Shown: piece by piece, positions 19,424-26,980 of the stretch
How the letters are laid out: every line of letters begins with the position of its first letter
Numbering within the stretch: position 1 is the stretch's first letter
Assembly (NCBI RefSeq): GCF_014698505.1
Contig: NZ_JACJTD010000006.1
Location: 151,527-215,526, forward strand
Direction: 5' to 3'
Length of the DNA: 64,000 nucleotides
Origin: Nostoc foliaceum FACHB-393
Lineage (GTDB): Bacteria; Cyanobacteriota; Cyanobacteriia; Cyanobacteriales; Nostocaceae
Program-made: the position numbers and the translations under genes
The notes under the pieces: model-generated
What the model was told of the DNA's origin: nothing
Seen by the model: the letters and a program-made list of their open reading frames with translations, nothing else
The model's database searches: none

Positions 19424-19876
19424 TTTTGAGGTGGGCTGCTTGCACAAAGCGTTTAAATCACCGTTTGAAACAATTTTGAATTGTTGATACTCCCCCCTGC
19501 ATCTACAAAGATATGGGGGATTTTAAATTGGGAAAACTTTTCACAGACTCCTTTCTTGCCTCTGGCGGGAAATGTGGGTAAAACAAGAATTTCAGTCAGC
19601 TTTAGATGACTTTCGCTATGAGCCGCAGAATTTATTCTGAGGCGGACGTGTGGGCAATGCCAATATTTTGCAATGATGCAAATACCTGAGTTTAGGATCT
19701 TACATTTGAACTCATCACTCGCCATAGGTTAGAAACCTACGGTTAATAGCGAAAGTTCTCTGAAGAGGACTAAATAAGAATTTATCAACCCCCAGTGCCA
19801 GGTATCGGATCTCTGAAATATTCATTAACTCGTAGAAAACAACCCTGTTACAAATATTTATAAAAGTCTGAAGTGC
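19424..19876. other. Spacer between the S1-like gene and the TIR-GUN4 gene
   Basis: The stretch contains a 27-bp repeat copy with hairpin potential (19494-19520, listed separately). The rest shows no gene I can support; a 90-codon open frame on the minus strand has no protein-like features. Sequence at 19725-19760 (TAGGTTAGAAACCTACGG) forms a small inverted repeat. Confidence 0.4.
19494..19520 (+). repeat. 27-bp hairpin repeat, copy 1
   Basis: The sequence starts CCCCTGCATCTACAAAG and ends ATATGGGGGA. CCCC pairs with GGGG and ATCT with AGAT around a short loop. An identical copy in the same orientation is at 21407-21433, on the other side of the TIR-GUN4 gene. It is followed by TTTTAAATT, so it could also end the S1-gene transcript. 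Confidence 0.75.
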
Positions 19877-20800
19877 TTAAATGTTACACGTTACAAGTCT
19901 CGACGCGAGAAAAGAGAATCCAACCCAACTCCCCAATCCAACCCAACCCCAGAAAGGGAGGTGTCCCTCATGTGCTGAAATCTTAAAAGCTACATTTGAG
20001 TCAGAAATCCAGTTTCCTTTTACTCTCCATCCTACGTGATTGCCAAATTTATCCCAGGCTACTTCATAATATTTACCGTCAGCCTTCCCACCAACGCTCA
20101 GATAAATATTCTTCTGAACGCTAAAGCCAAAGCGCCCATAGCTATATTTTACCCAAAGTTGGTCAATGGTACGTAAGTCAGTACAGGGAAAATTATTGAT
20201 GGATTCTTCATCAAACCATTTTTCCTTTTCCTTGCTAGATACCTTAAGCATGACGGCTAAAGTTTCCTTATCCGCTTCTTTCCACTTGCCTGCTGCTAGC
20301 AAATCTCGCAATCGCGTGTAGTTTATTCCCTTCTCAGAACTGAGGTCATCGGCTTGAATTACTGGCTGTAGCTTTAGTTTTCGTTCTGGCGGTTTTCCAG
20401 TAATACCCCAAATTAACTGCTCCATAGCCTCAGTATCTGTCCGAAAGTCAACCCACGTATGACCCCTAAGAAAAATTGGGAGTTTTGGCTGCTGTGGTGT
20501 ATTCCCAAGCAAAACGGGAATTACGGGACATTTTCTCTCTACAAATTCGTTTAAAAAAGCTCTCATCTCTGTACTTTGCCAGGGGCCAAGTCCACTGCTA
20601 CCCACAAAAACTGCTGCTGATTTAATATTTTCTATTTGTTCTTCTAGTAAAACCTGCCATGCTAAACCAGGACGAAGTTCCCATTTATCTAGCCAAGGTT
20701 TAATTCCTTGTCTTGTTAATTCATGAGCAATTTCTATAACTTCAGGCTTGTCTTTGCTATTGTGGCAAAGGAAGACATCAAACTGATCTTCGTCGCTCAT
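19877..20800 (-). CDS. TIR domain fused to a GUN4 (porphyrin-binding) domain
   Basis: The 307-residue protein has an N-terminal TIR domain (about 5-135: DQFDVFLCHNSKDKPEV, WLDKWELRPGLAW, SAAVFVGSSGLGPWQSTEMR) and a C-terminal GUN4 domain (about 155-307, ending FSFLASRLVTCNI as GUN4 domains do). A glutamate at residue 78 is at the position used for NAD+ cleavage in catalytic TIR domains. GUN4 domains bind protoporphyrin and Mg-protoporphyrin and activate Mg-chelatase. The fusion suggests tetrapyrrole-controlled TIR signalling, which is inference. The ATG at 20800 gives an exact TIR start. Flanking repeats suggest an accessory location. Confidence 0.88.
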   Translation of the reverse strand: MSDEDQFDVFLCHNSKDKPEVIEIAHELTRQGIKPWLDKWELRPGLAWQVLLEEQIENIKSAAVFVGSSGLGPWQSTEMRAFLNEFVERKCPVIPVLLGNTPQQPKLPIFLRGHTWVDFRTDTEAMEQLIWGITGKPPERKLKLQPVIQADDLSSEKGINYTRLRDLLAAGKWKEADKETLAVMLKVSSKEKEKWFDEESINNFPCTDLRTIDQLWVKYSYGRFGFSVQKNIYLSVGGKADGKYYEVAWDKFGNHVGWRVKGNWISDSNVAFKISAHEGHLPFWGWVGLGSWVGFSFLASRLVTCNI

Positions 20801-20932
20801 CTATAAGTCTCCTCACATCCACTTCTCTATATCGGCAATAATTTCCAACACATTAAATATAGTTTGATTTATTCTTGCTTGCTTAAGTTAATAGTTAATG
20901 CATCGAAAAAATAGATTAAGTCGAATTTAATA

Positions 20933-21121
20933 AGCAAAATGACATTTGACTTACTCAAAAGCTGTGTTTGCTTTCTCATTTCGGTATTTCCCGCAAGCAA
21001 AATGCCATTTGGCTTACTCAAAAGCTGTGTTTGCTTTCTCATTTTGGTGTTTTCCGCAAGCAAAATGACGTTTGACTTACTCAAAAGCTGTGTTTGCTTT
21101 CTCATTTTGGTGTTTTCCGCA
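20933..21121. repeat. Three tandem copies of a 63-bp unit
   Basis: Units lie at 20933-20995, 20996-21058 and 21059-21121 with no spacer. Each begins AGCAAAATG and contains TTACTCAAAAGCTGTGTTTG and CTTTCTCATTT, and differs from the others at only a few positions. Because 63 is divisible by three, the frame stays open on both strands. The 21-residue peptide repeat this creates shows no sign of selection for a protein, so I treat it as a DNA repeat. Confidence 0.9.
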
Positions 21122-21161
21122 AGCAATCAAGCATATTGCTTTCTGAATATGCTTGATTGCT
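21122..21161. repeat. Perfect 15-bp inverted repeat directly after the tandem array
   Basis: AGCAATCAAGCATAT (21122-21136) pairs exactly with ATATGCTTGATTGCT (21147-21161) around a 10-base gap, and one further T-A pair can form. The left arm begins with the same AGCAA that opens each 63-bp unit, so hairpin and array appear related. No T-tract follows, which argues against a simple terminator. Confidence 0.85.
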
Positions 21162-21290
21162 GACTCATCCCAGTAATTCACACACTTGTGACGACTATCC
21201 CTTTGAGATTACTTTTCTGCTATAGAAGAGATAAATTCACCTACAGATGAGCAAGCAGAACTGATTCGGATAACTTTGGAGGGTAGGAAA

Positions 21291-21383
21291 ATGAGCTATT
21301 TTGACCGATACCAGCAAGAGAAACTGCTGAATTTGCACAAGGCTAAGATGTCGCTTGAACAAGCTATTGACTTGTTGAGCTAG
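21291..21383 (+). CDS. Possible 30-residue protein or gene remnant
   Basis: An ATG at 21291, preceded at suitable distance by TTTGGAGGGTAGGAAA, opens a 30-codon frame: MSYFDRYQQEKLLNLHKAKM followed by a leucine-rich helix ending in DLLS. The frame stays open upstream to about 21207 and reads as protein-like (EEINSPTDEQAELIRITLEG), but no normal start codon is found there. This suggests either a true microprotein or the tail of a decayed gene. I do not recognise a family. Confidence 0.35.
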   Translation: MSYFDRYQQEKLLNLHKAKMSLEQAIDLLS

Positions 21384-21406
21384 TAAAACTAATCCCATTA
21401 CCCTAT

Positions 21407-21433
21407 CCCCTGCATCTACAAAGATATGGGGGA
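21407..21433 (+). repeat. 27-bp hairpin repeat, copy 2
   Basis: It is identical to the copy at 19494-19520 over all 27 positions and in the same orientation. TAATTTTTAGAG follows. The two copies bracket the TIR-GUN4 gene, the tandem array and the 30-codon frame, a span of about 1.9 kb. Confidence 0.75.
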
Positions 21434-21622
21434 TAATTTTTAGAGATTAAGATAAATAAGGTGTGGTCTATTGGCTGAGTTGGCGTAAGGATATCTTGAG
21501 CATGGTTACTAAGTATAAAAATATGCTCATATCTCTGTTTAAGTATTGCTCAATGGATTTTGAGCATATATCGGGCATTTCGACAACTATAAACGCTGAA
21601 AGTATTCAATTTAGGTATTTAT

Positions 21623-22498
21623 ATGTTTCTAGTAACTGGGGCAACGGGAGGAATTGGTCGCAGAGTTGTGCGACTCCTACGGCAACGAGAACAGTCTGTG
21701 CGGGCATTTGTCCGCCTTACCTCGCGCTACAGCGAGTTAGAACACCGGGGTGCAGAAATTTTCATCGGTGATTTGCTGCAAGAAAAAGATATTCAAAAAG
21801 CTAGTCAAGGTGTGAAGTATATTATCAGCGCCCACGGTTCTGATAGCGATGCTCTATCTTTAGATTACCGCGCCAATATTGAACTGATTGACCAAGCAAA
21901 AGCCAATGGTGTAGAGCATTTTGTCTTCATTTCCGTACTGGGAGCTGATCGCGGGTATGAAGACGCTCCCGTTTTCAAAGCTAAACGAGCAGTAGAACGA
22001 TATTTGCAAGCTAGTGGCTTGAATTACACAATTTTACGCCCATCTGGATTAGCATCTAACTTGCTGCCACTAGTAGAACGATTTCGGGAAACGGGATTGT
22101 ATCTGCTGATTGGCGATCGCAAAAACCGTACCTCAATTGTCAGTACCGATGATTTAGCAAGAATAGTGGTGGATTCTGTGACGGTTGAAGGCGCTCGTAA
22201 CCAGATTTTACCAGTGGGAGGGCCGGAGATTTTATTACGAGAAGATATTCCCCGGATTTTTGGTCGGATCTTCATCAAAGAGCCAGTAATAATTAACTCA
22301 CCATTATTTATCATTGATGGGTTACAAGGTGCATTGGGTTTATTTAATCCCCAAATCCAAAAAACTTTGGGAACTTATCGCACATTGCTAGCAAATGAAT
22401 TTTTCTGTACAAAAGATGAAATTGCCAATTTAGAGGTAATTTTTAACTTCCAGTTAGAGACATTAGAAAATTTTTTGCGGCGCTATCTAGCAGTTTGA
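21623..22498 (+). CDS. Atypical short-chain dehydrogenase/reductase (NmrA-like)
   Basis: The 291-residue protein starts MFLVTGATGGIGRRVVRLL, a perfect dinucleotide-binding motif of extended/atypical SDR proteins. It then has HFVFISVLGAD and a tail rich in aromatic residues. The classical YxxxK catalytic pair is not evident, as is usual for NmrA-like and Ycf39/HCF173-type members, which often act as assembly or redox-sensing factors rather than enzymes. The ATG at 21623 fits the motif exactly. It precedes the HlyD gene by about 110 repeat-rich bases; a functional link is unproven. Confidence 0.83.
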   Translation: MFLVTGATGGIGRRVVRLLRQREQSVRAFVRLTSRYSELEHRGAEIFIGDLLQEKDIQKASQGVKYIISAHGSDSDALSLDYRANIELIDQAKANGVEHFVFISVLGADRGYEDAPVFKAKRAVERYLQASGLNYTILRPSGLASNLLPLVERFRETGLYLLIGDRKNRTSIVSTDDLARIVVDSVTVEGARNQILPVGGPEILLREDIPRIFGRIFIKEPVIINSPLFIIDGLQGALGLFNPQIQKTLGTYRTLLANEFFCTKDEIANLEVIFNFQLETLENFLRRYLAV

Positions 22499-22499
22499 A

Positions 22500-22605
22500 T
22501 TAGGTAATGGGGCATAGAGCATGGGGCATAAACTCAATCTTCAATTTTCAATCCCTAATGCCCAACTCTCAATAATCTAAAATCCAAAATCTAAAATCCA
22601 AAATT
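22500..22605. repeat. Low-complexity dispersed repeats before the HlyD gene
   Basis: GGGGCATAGAGCATGGGGCAT is followed by TAAAATCCAAAATCTAAAAT units. The GGGGCATGGGG-type words are the same class that is found in frame inside menE near 53599. Confidence 0.55.
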
Positions 22606-22607
22606 CT

Positions 22608-24104
22608 ATGAAATCATCCCTAGCTGTAAATGCTGCTCAAGCACGTCAGACAAAAGAGCGATTTGCCCAACCAGAGGAACAACTCACCTATGAATTGGGG
22701 AAGGCGGTACAGGAATTGCCACCCCTGTACACTAGATTATTAGCGGGAACGATCAGTGTCATCGTATTTGGAGCGATCGCTTGGGCGTACTTCTCGCAAA
22801 TAGATGAAGTAGCAACAGCGCCAGGGGAATTAATTGCTTCTACACAGGTAAGACCGGTGACATCCTTGGGTGGAGGGTCAATTGTCGCCGTCAAAGTCCA
22901 AGAAGGCGATCGCGTTACTAAAGGTCAAATTCTGATTCAAAAAGATCCAGACTTGCAGAAAACCGATGTTTCCCGCCTAGCTAAATCTACCAGATTGATT
23001 CAGGACGATTTGCAACGTTTAGATGCAGAACGTATCGGAGGCAAAACTACTGGGACAAAACTGCAAGATGAACTTTTAAGCTCCCGTCTGCAAGACTTCC
23101 AAGCGCGTCAAGCAGGGGCGGAAGCAGAAGCAAATCGCCAAATAGCACTCATCGATCAAGCCAAAGTCCGCTTGAGTCGATTGCAAGATAACTTAGTTAA
23201 TGCCAAAAGCAGCGTTGCAAATGCTAAAACAAACCTTGTCAACGCAGATAGCATTCGGATCAAAATTGAAAGTAATTTGGCGCTTGCTCAAGAAAGGGAA
23301 AAAAGCCTACGTACCCTAATTACTCCTGGCGCTGTACCTCGTGTCGATTACTTGGATGCCCAAGAAAGATTAACTCGTGCAAAGACAGAAATCACTAGAG
23401 CACAAGATGAAGTAACCAACGCCCAGAATAAAATCACAGAGGCTCAAGATAAAGTCACATCATTAGAAAAAGATATTGCTGCCCAAGTCCAAGAAATTCG
23501 CCAAGCAGAACAAGCTTACAATGCCGCGCGCAGTCAGTCCCAGCGTGTAGCATCAGAACGCCAAAGTGAAATTTTGACCCAGTTCAACAAGCGTAAAGAA
23601 GAACTAACAACTGTTCAAGGCCAATTAGAGCAGGCGAGAAAGCAGCAAGCTTTAGAAACGATTGAGGCTCCCGTTGCCGGTACGATTTACAGAGTTAAAG
23701 CCACCAAGGGACCAGTTCAATCAGGTGAAGAATTGCTATCAATTTTGCCAGAAGGAGAAGAAATGCTCTTAGAGGTGAAAGTTCTCAACCGCGATATTGG
23801 CTTTATTCGTCAAGGAATGAAGGCAAAAGTAAAAATGGCGACTTTCCCCTTCCAGGAATTTGGCACTGTGAATGGCGAAGTTATGCAAGTCAGTCCGAAT
23901 GCAATTGTTGATAAAGAATTAGGCTTAGTTTTTCCCACCAGAATTAAGCTAAATAAACACTCAGCCAACGTGCGGGGTCAAGAAGTACAATTTACACCAG
24001 GGATGGCTGCTACAGGTGAAATAGTCACTCGTAAAAAGTCAATTTTGACATTCATTACTGAGCCTGTAACACGGCGATTCAATGAGGCATTTTCTGTTAG
24101 ATAG
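22608..24104 (+). CDS. HlyD-family membrane-fusion (adaptor) protein of a type I secretion system
   Basis: The 498-residue protein has a cytoplasmic N-terminus, one membrane segment at about 42-62 and the first half of a barrel-sandwich domain (VTSLGGGSIVAVKVQEGDRV). A long alpha-hairpin/coiled coil follows (about 110-360, rich in Ala, Gln, Lys and Glu), then the second half (IEAPVAGTIYRVKATKG) and a beta-barrel end. Such adaptors bridge an inner-membrane ABC exporter and an outer-membrane channel. The matching exporter is at 26981-29683 on the opposite strand. No TolC-like channel is in the window. Confidence 0.92.
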   Translation: MKSSLAVNAAQARQTKERFAQPEEQLTYELGKAVQELPPLYTRLLAGTISVIVFGAIAWAYFSQIDEVATAPGELIASTQVRPVTSLGGGSIVAVKVQEGDRVTKGQILIQKDPDLQKTDVSRLAKSTRLIQDDLQRLDAERIGGKTTGTKLQDELLSSRLQDFQARQAGAEAEANRQIALIDQAKVRLSRLQDNLVNAKSSVANAKTNLVNADSIRIKIESNLALAQEREKSLRTLITPGAVPRVDYLDAQERLTRAKTEITRAQDEVTNAQNKITEAQDKVTSLEKDIAAQVQEIRQAEQAYNAARSQSQRVASERQSEILTQFNKRKEELTTVQGQLEQARKQQALETIEAPVAGTIYRVKATKGPVQSGEELLSILPEGEEMLLEVKVLNRDIGFIRQGMKAKVKMATFPFQEFGTVNGEVMQVSPNAIVDKELGLVFPTRIKLNKHSANVRGQEVQFTPGMAATGEIVTRKKSILTFITEPVTRRFNEAFSVR

Positions 24105-24191
24105 CTTCGTAGCCTCTCCTGCTTTCATAACCACTTCAAAAGTCTACGACGGGCTACGCCTACGCATCCCACAAACTATACCTAAACGTAA

Positions 24192-24212
24192 GGGTTTAGC
24201 ATTGCTAAACCC
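24192..24212. repeat. Perfect GGGTTTAGC hairpin repeat downstream of the HlyD gene
   Basis: GGGTTTAGC (24192-24200) pairs with GCTAAACCC (24204-24212) around the loop ATT. It lies between the convergent HlyD and subtilase genes and matches a short repeat frequent in Nostoc genomes. It may terminate or stabilise the HlyD mRNA. A fragment GGGCTACGCCTACGCATCC just before it belongs to another dispersed repeat. Confidence 0.65.
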
Positions 24213-24320
24213 CTACATCCATTCATGATGGACGAGCGCTTTGGTTGATTGTTTGAACAAAACAGTATTGGAATCAACTGCAAATAGCTATATTTTTCAA
24301 GCGATACCCAAAAATTTTCT

Positions 24321-26093
24321 CTACTGATCTATTTGTTTTTGGATTCCCTCTAGTAGTTTCCCAAATTCAAGATTATTCTCATCTTTATTATCATCATCGC
24401 TATCGACATTGATTCTGCCCAGGATATTCTCAAAGGTTTGGAATTGCGACCATAATTCTGGATTGACTAATTCGTTATTACCTTTGGCTGGTGTCAGAGA
24501 TTCTGCTGTTTCTGTAATTACCTTACCGATTAAAGAACCAACATCAGAATTATTAAAACTAGCAATAGTCTCTGGTGTTAGATATCTTGCTGTTTCTGTA
24601 ATTGCCTTACCGATTAAAGAACCAACATCGGAATTATTAAAACTAGCAATAGTCTCTGGTGTTAGATATCTTGCTGTTTCTGTAATTGCCTTACCGATTA
24701 AAGAACCAACATCGGAATTATTAAAACTAGCAATAGTCTCTGGTGTTAGATATCTTGCTGTTTGTGCGTCAATGTGTAGCAGGTTGTCGTTAGACATCGC
24801 CTGCCTTACCAGAGAACTGCCATTGGAAATATTAAAACTAGAGATTGTAGTTTGTATATTATTTACTGCTGTGTCTGCAATCACCTGGCTTGCTAGAGAA
24901 CTGACATCAGAAATATTAAAACTAGAGCTTGTAGTTTGTGTACTATTTCCTGCGGTTTCTGTGACAATCTGACGTACTTGGGCATCAGTCAGGCTGGAGT
25001 TAGCACTAAGCATAAGGGCAACTACACCAGCAACGTGGGGGGCTGCCATAGAAGTGCCGTTATAAGTGGCATATTGATTATTTGGAACTGATGAATAGAC
25101 TTTGACTCCTGGGGCTGTGACATAAGCGATTTCATTCGTCCCAGAGCGGTTAGAGAAGTCGGGCATGTTATTATTTTGATCCACTGCCCCAACAGCAATT
25201 CCCGACTTGTATGCATAGCGGGCGGGATAGTCTGGTGATGAGTCACCATCATTACCGGCTGCCATGACAACAATCACTCCTTGGCTGCTGGCATAGTCAA
25301 TGGCTGACTGTAGAGTACGGTTGGAAGATGTGCCTCCTAAACTGAGGTTAATCACATTAGCTCCATTATCGACAGCGTAGCGAATACCTTTAGATATGGA
25401 ATTATAGGAACCAGAGCCAGAGTCATTCAAAACTTTAACGGGCATAATCTTGGCATTATATGCAATGCCAGTGACACCGTAGTTATTATTTTCTCCTGCG
25501 ATCGTGCCGGAAACATGAGTACCGTGACCGTTTTTATCTAGGGTGTTATTGTTCTTCTCAGCAAAGTTCCAGCCATAATTATCATCAATATAGCCATTGC
25601 CATCATCATCTATACCGTTACCTGCAATTTCGTTGGCATTCGTCCAAATATTATTTCTTAAATCCTCGTGGTTATAGTCAACCCCAGTATCTACAACAGC
25701 AACAACAACACCCTTACCTGTGTATCCCTGTGCCCAAACTTCTGGTGCTTTAACAAGGTCTGCTCCCCAATTATTGCCACCAAGATCAGGAACATCTGCA
25801 AAGGTATTTTGACCAGTAGCTCTAGCTACTGCTGCTGCCCCATTAATCAAGCCATAGCCATTGGTGGAGTTATAATTTTCAGTGCTAAAAGCATTAGCAG
25901 TAGCGTTACTGGTATTTTCGGAGTCACCGTTATTTAGCAACTGCACATCAGCATCGGTTGAGTTGTAGCTACTACGTCCGCTAAAGTTGAGGCTGTAATC
26001 ATCCTTCGTATTAAAGCTATCTAATGAGGATATTGAAGTAACATTTAGCTGTTTATTTGACAATATCTTGTTATTAACATCATCAAGGAGCAT
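24321..26093 (-). CDS. Subtilisin-like serine peptidase (S8) with C-terminal 28-residue repeats
   Basis: The 590-residue protein has a Ser/Asn-rich N-terminus without a signal peptide, then an S8 domain at about 105-385. The triad is complete: D135 in VVAVVDTGVDY, H190 in NGHGTHVSG and S348 in NGTSMAAPHVAG; N281 in AAGNDGD forms the oxyanion hole. The segment DDDGNGYIDDNYGWNF is a calcium-type loop. Residues about 385-540 contain older degenerate units and then three near-identical 28-residue repeats (ARYLTPETIASFNNSDVGSL...). Lack of a Sec signal, together with the neighbouring ABC exporter and HlyD genes, suggests type I secretion; this is inferred from context. Confidence 0.92.
   Translation of the reverse strand: MLLDDVNNKILSNKQLNVTSISSLDSFNTKDDYSLNFSGRSSYNSTDADVQLLNNGDSENTSNATANAFSTENYNSTNGYGLINGAAAVARATGQNTFADVPDLGGNNWGADLVKAPEVWAQGYTGKGVVVAVVDTGVDYNHEDLRNNIWTNANEIAGNGIDDDGNGYIDDNYGWNFAEKNNNTLDKNGHGTHVSGTIAGENNNYGVTGIAYNAKIMPVKVLNDSGSGSYNSISKGIRYAVDNGANVINLSLGGTSSNRTLQSAIDYASSQGVIVVMAAGNDGDSSPDYPARYAYKSGIAVGAVDQNNNMPDFSNRSGTNEIAYVTAPGVKVYSSVPNNQYATYNGTSMAAPHVAGVVALMLSANSSLTDAQVRQIVTETAGNSTQTTSSSFNISDVSSLASQVIADTAVNNIQTTISSFNISNGSSLVRQAMSNDNLLHIDAQTARYLTPETIASFNNSDVGSLIGKAITETARYLTPETIASFNNSDVGSLIGKAITETARYLTPETIASFNNSDVGSLIGKVITETAESLTPAKGNNELVNPELWSQFQTFENILGRINVDSDDDNKDENNLEFGKLLEGIQKQIDQ
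24505..24756. repeat. Three tandem 84-bp units inside the subtilase gene
   Basis: Units lie at 24505-24588, 24589-24672 and 24673-24756 and are almost identical at DNA level, which points to recent amplification. Each encodes 28 residues with the core SFNNSDVGSLIGK. More divergent relatives lie at about 24790-24970. Confidence 0.9.
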
Positions 26094-26380
26094 AAGCTTT
26101 TGTTCTCAAAGATAGCAATAGTTTTTTGACAGATTGAAGCGTCAAACCCTTTACACAAAAAGATTTTAAGGTGTGAATAAGCTCCATTGTTAACAATTAC
26201 TATGTAATCTCATAAGAAAATGCTAACTCTACTACTAAAAAGCATAATTAATAGTGGAATTATTGTTAATAACTTAATTGATACAATCAATCTTAAATTT
26301 GTAACAATGTAAGTATAAATTGATGGAATAAAAAATCAATTGTGCTATGTATAGCAATCCTAAATGAGTTACGAACAAAA

Positions 26381-26413
26381 AGATCCCCAATTTGTTGAAT
26401 AAGTCGGGGATCT
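26381..26413. repeat. AGATCCCC...GGGGATCT hairpin
   Basis: AGATCCCC (26381-26388) pairs with GGGGATCT (26406-26413). This is a frequent Nostoc hairpin, often acting as a terminator at gene ends. Here it lies downstream (on the minus strand) of the subtilase pseudogene and about 290 bases upstream of the intact subtilase start. Confidence 0.65.
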
Positions 26414-26476
26414 GAACCTCTCAGTGGAGAGCAAATCAAATATTTTACTTTTCAGAAACCACACTTGAGGATTGTT

Positions 26477-26960
26477 CTATGCCAAGCTATTTCCTGCTGT
26501 TGTTGTGACTATCTGACGCACTTGAGCATCAGCGCAACTACACCCGCAAAGTTAGGGCCGCCATAGAAGTGCCTGGAAGAAATTCATATTTATTACCAGG
26601 ATATGCCGAGTAGATGCCGATGCCAAAATAGTCTTCGTATACTCCAGGAGTCTTCACCTGATAGCTCAGTTGAATGGTTCTACCAACGGATGTTGTGCTG
26701 GGTGCTGAGGTATTTTGAACTATCAGGTTTGACTTGAACAGCCGCCGCAGCGATCGTCTTTGAGGTTGCTGGAGACATCGCTTGAGTAGCGTTTTTGTTG
26801 CGTTATTGACTCTTGGCAACATAGTCATACGTGTAATTATTGCCGGCGAAAGTGTTGATTACCCCAGCAGTGTAACTACTACGATCGCTGGCTCTAAAAC
26901 TATTTACACTACTCAAATTGAAGCCAGAGTAATTATTAGTATCATCAAAAATATCAGAAA
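26477..26960 (-). pseudogene. Decayed subtilase-like gene
   Basis: On the minus strand, protein pieces recognisable from the neighbouring subtilase are spread over all three frames. An N-terminal-like part reads SGFNLSSVNSFRASDRSSY and ends at a stop near 26810. A middle piece includes KYEFLPGTSMAA (26540-26580), where GTSMAA is the serine motif. The next frame gives GPNFAGVVALML, and the third gives DAQVRQIVTTTAGNSLA before the stop at 26477. Most of the catalytic domain (Asp and His motifs) is missing. It is therefore a deleted and frameshifted relative of the gene at 24321-26093. Confidence 0.75.
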
Positions 26961-26980
26961 GCTTTTAGCTATCACATCTA

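Larger units (their letters stand above)
20801..21622. other. Repeat-rich gap between TIR-GUN4 and the SDR gene
   Basis: This 822-base region holds a 63-bp tandem repeat, a perfect hairpin, a tiny possible gene and the second copy of a 27-bp repeat, each listed separately. Nothing else is supportable: a 102-codon open frame overlapping the SDR start is in the wrong frame. Confidence 0.5.

Noticed and set aside
19453..19725. 90-codon minus-strand frame after the S1-like gene
   Set aside because: It runs through the 27-bp repeat and has no protein-like features.
20933..21121. CRISPR array
   Set aside because: The units are contiguous with no unique spacers and no cas genes are present; the same applies to the HIP1 array.
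20869..21163. Repeat-coding frames on both strands over the 63-bp array
   Set aside because: Again a consequence of unit length divisible by three; both strands are open and neither looks like protein.
24409..24972. 187-codon plus-strand frame opposite the subtilase
   Set aside because: It is the antisense reading of the 84-bp repeats in the subtilase gene, which has a full catalytic triad on the other strand.
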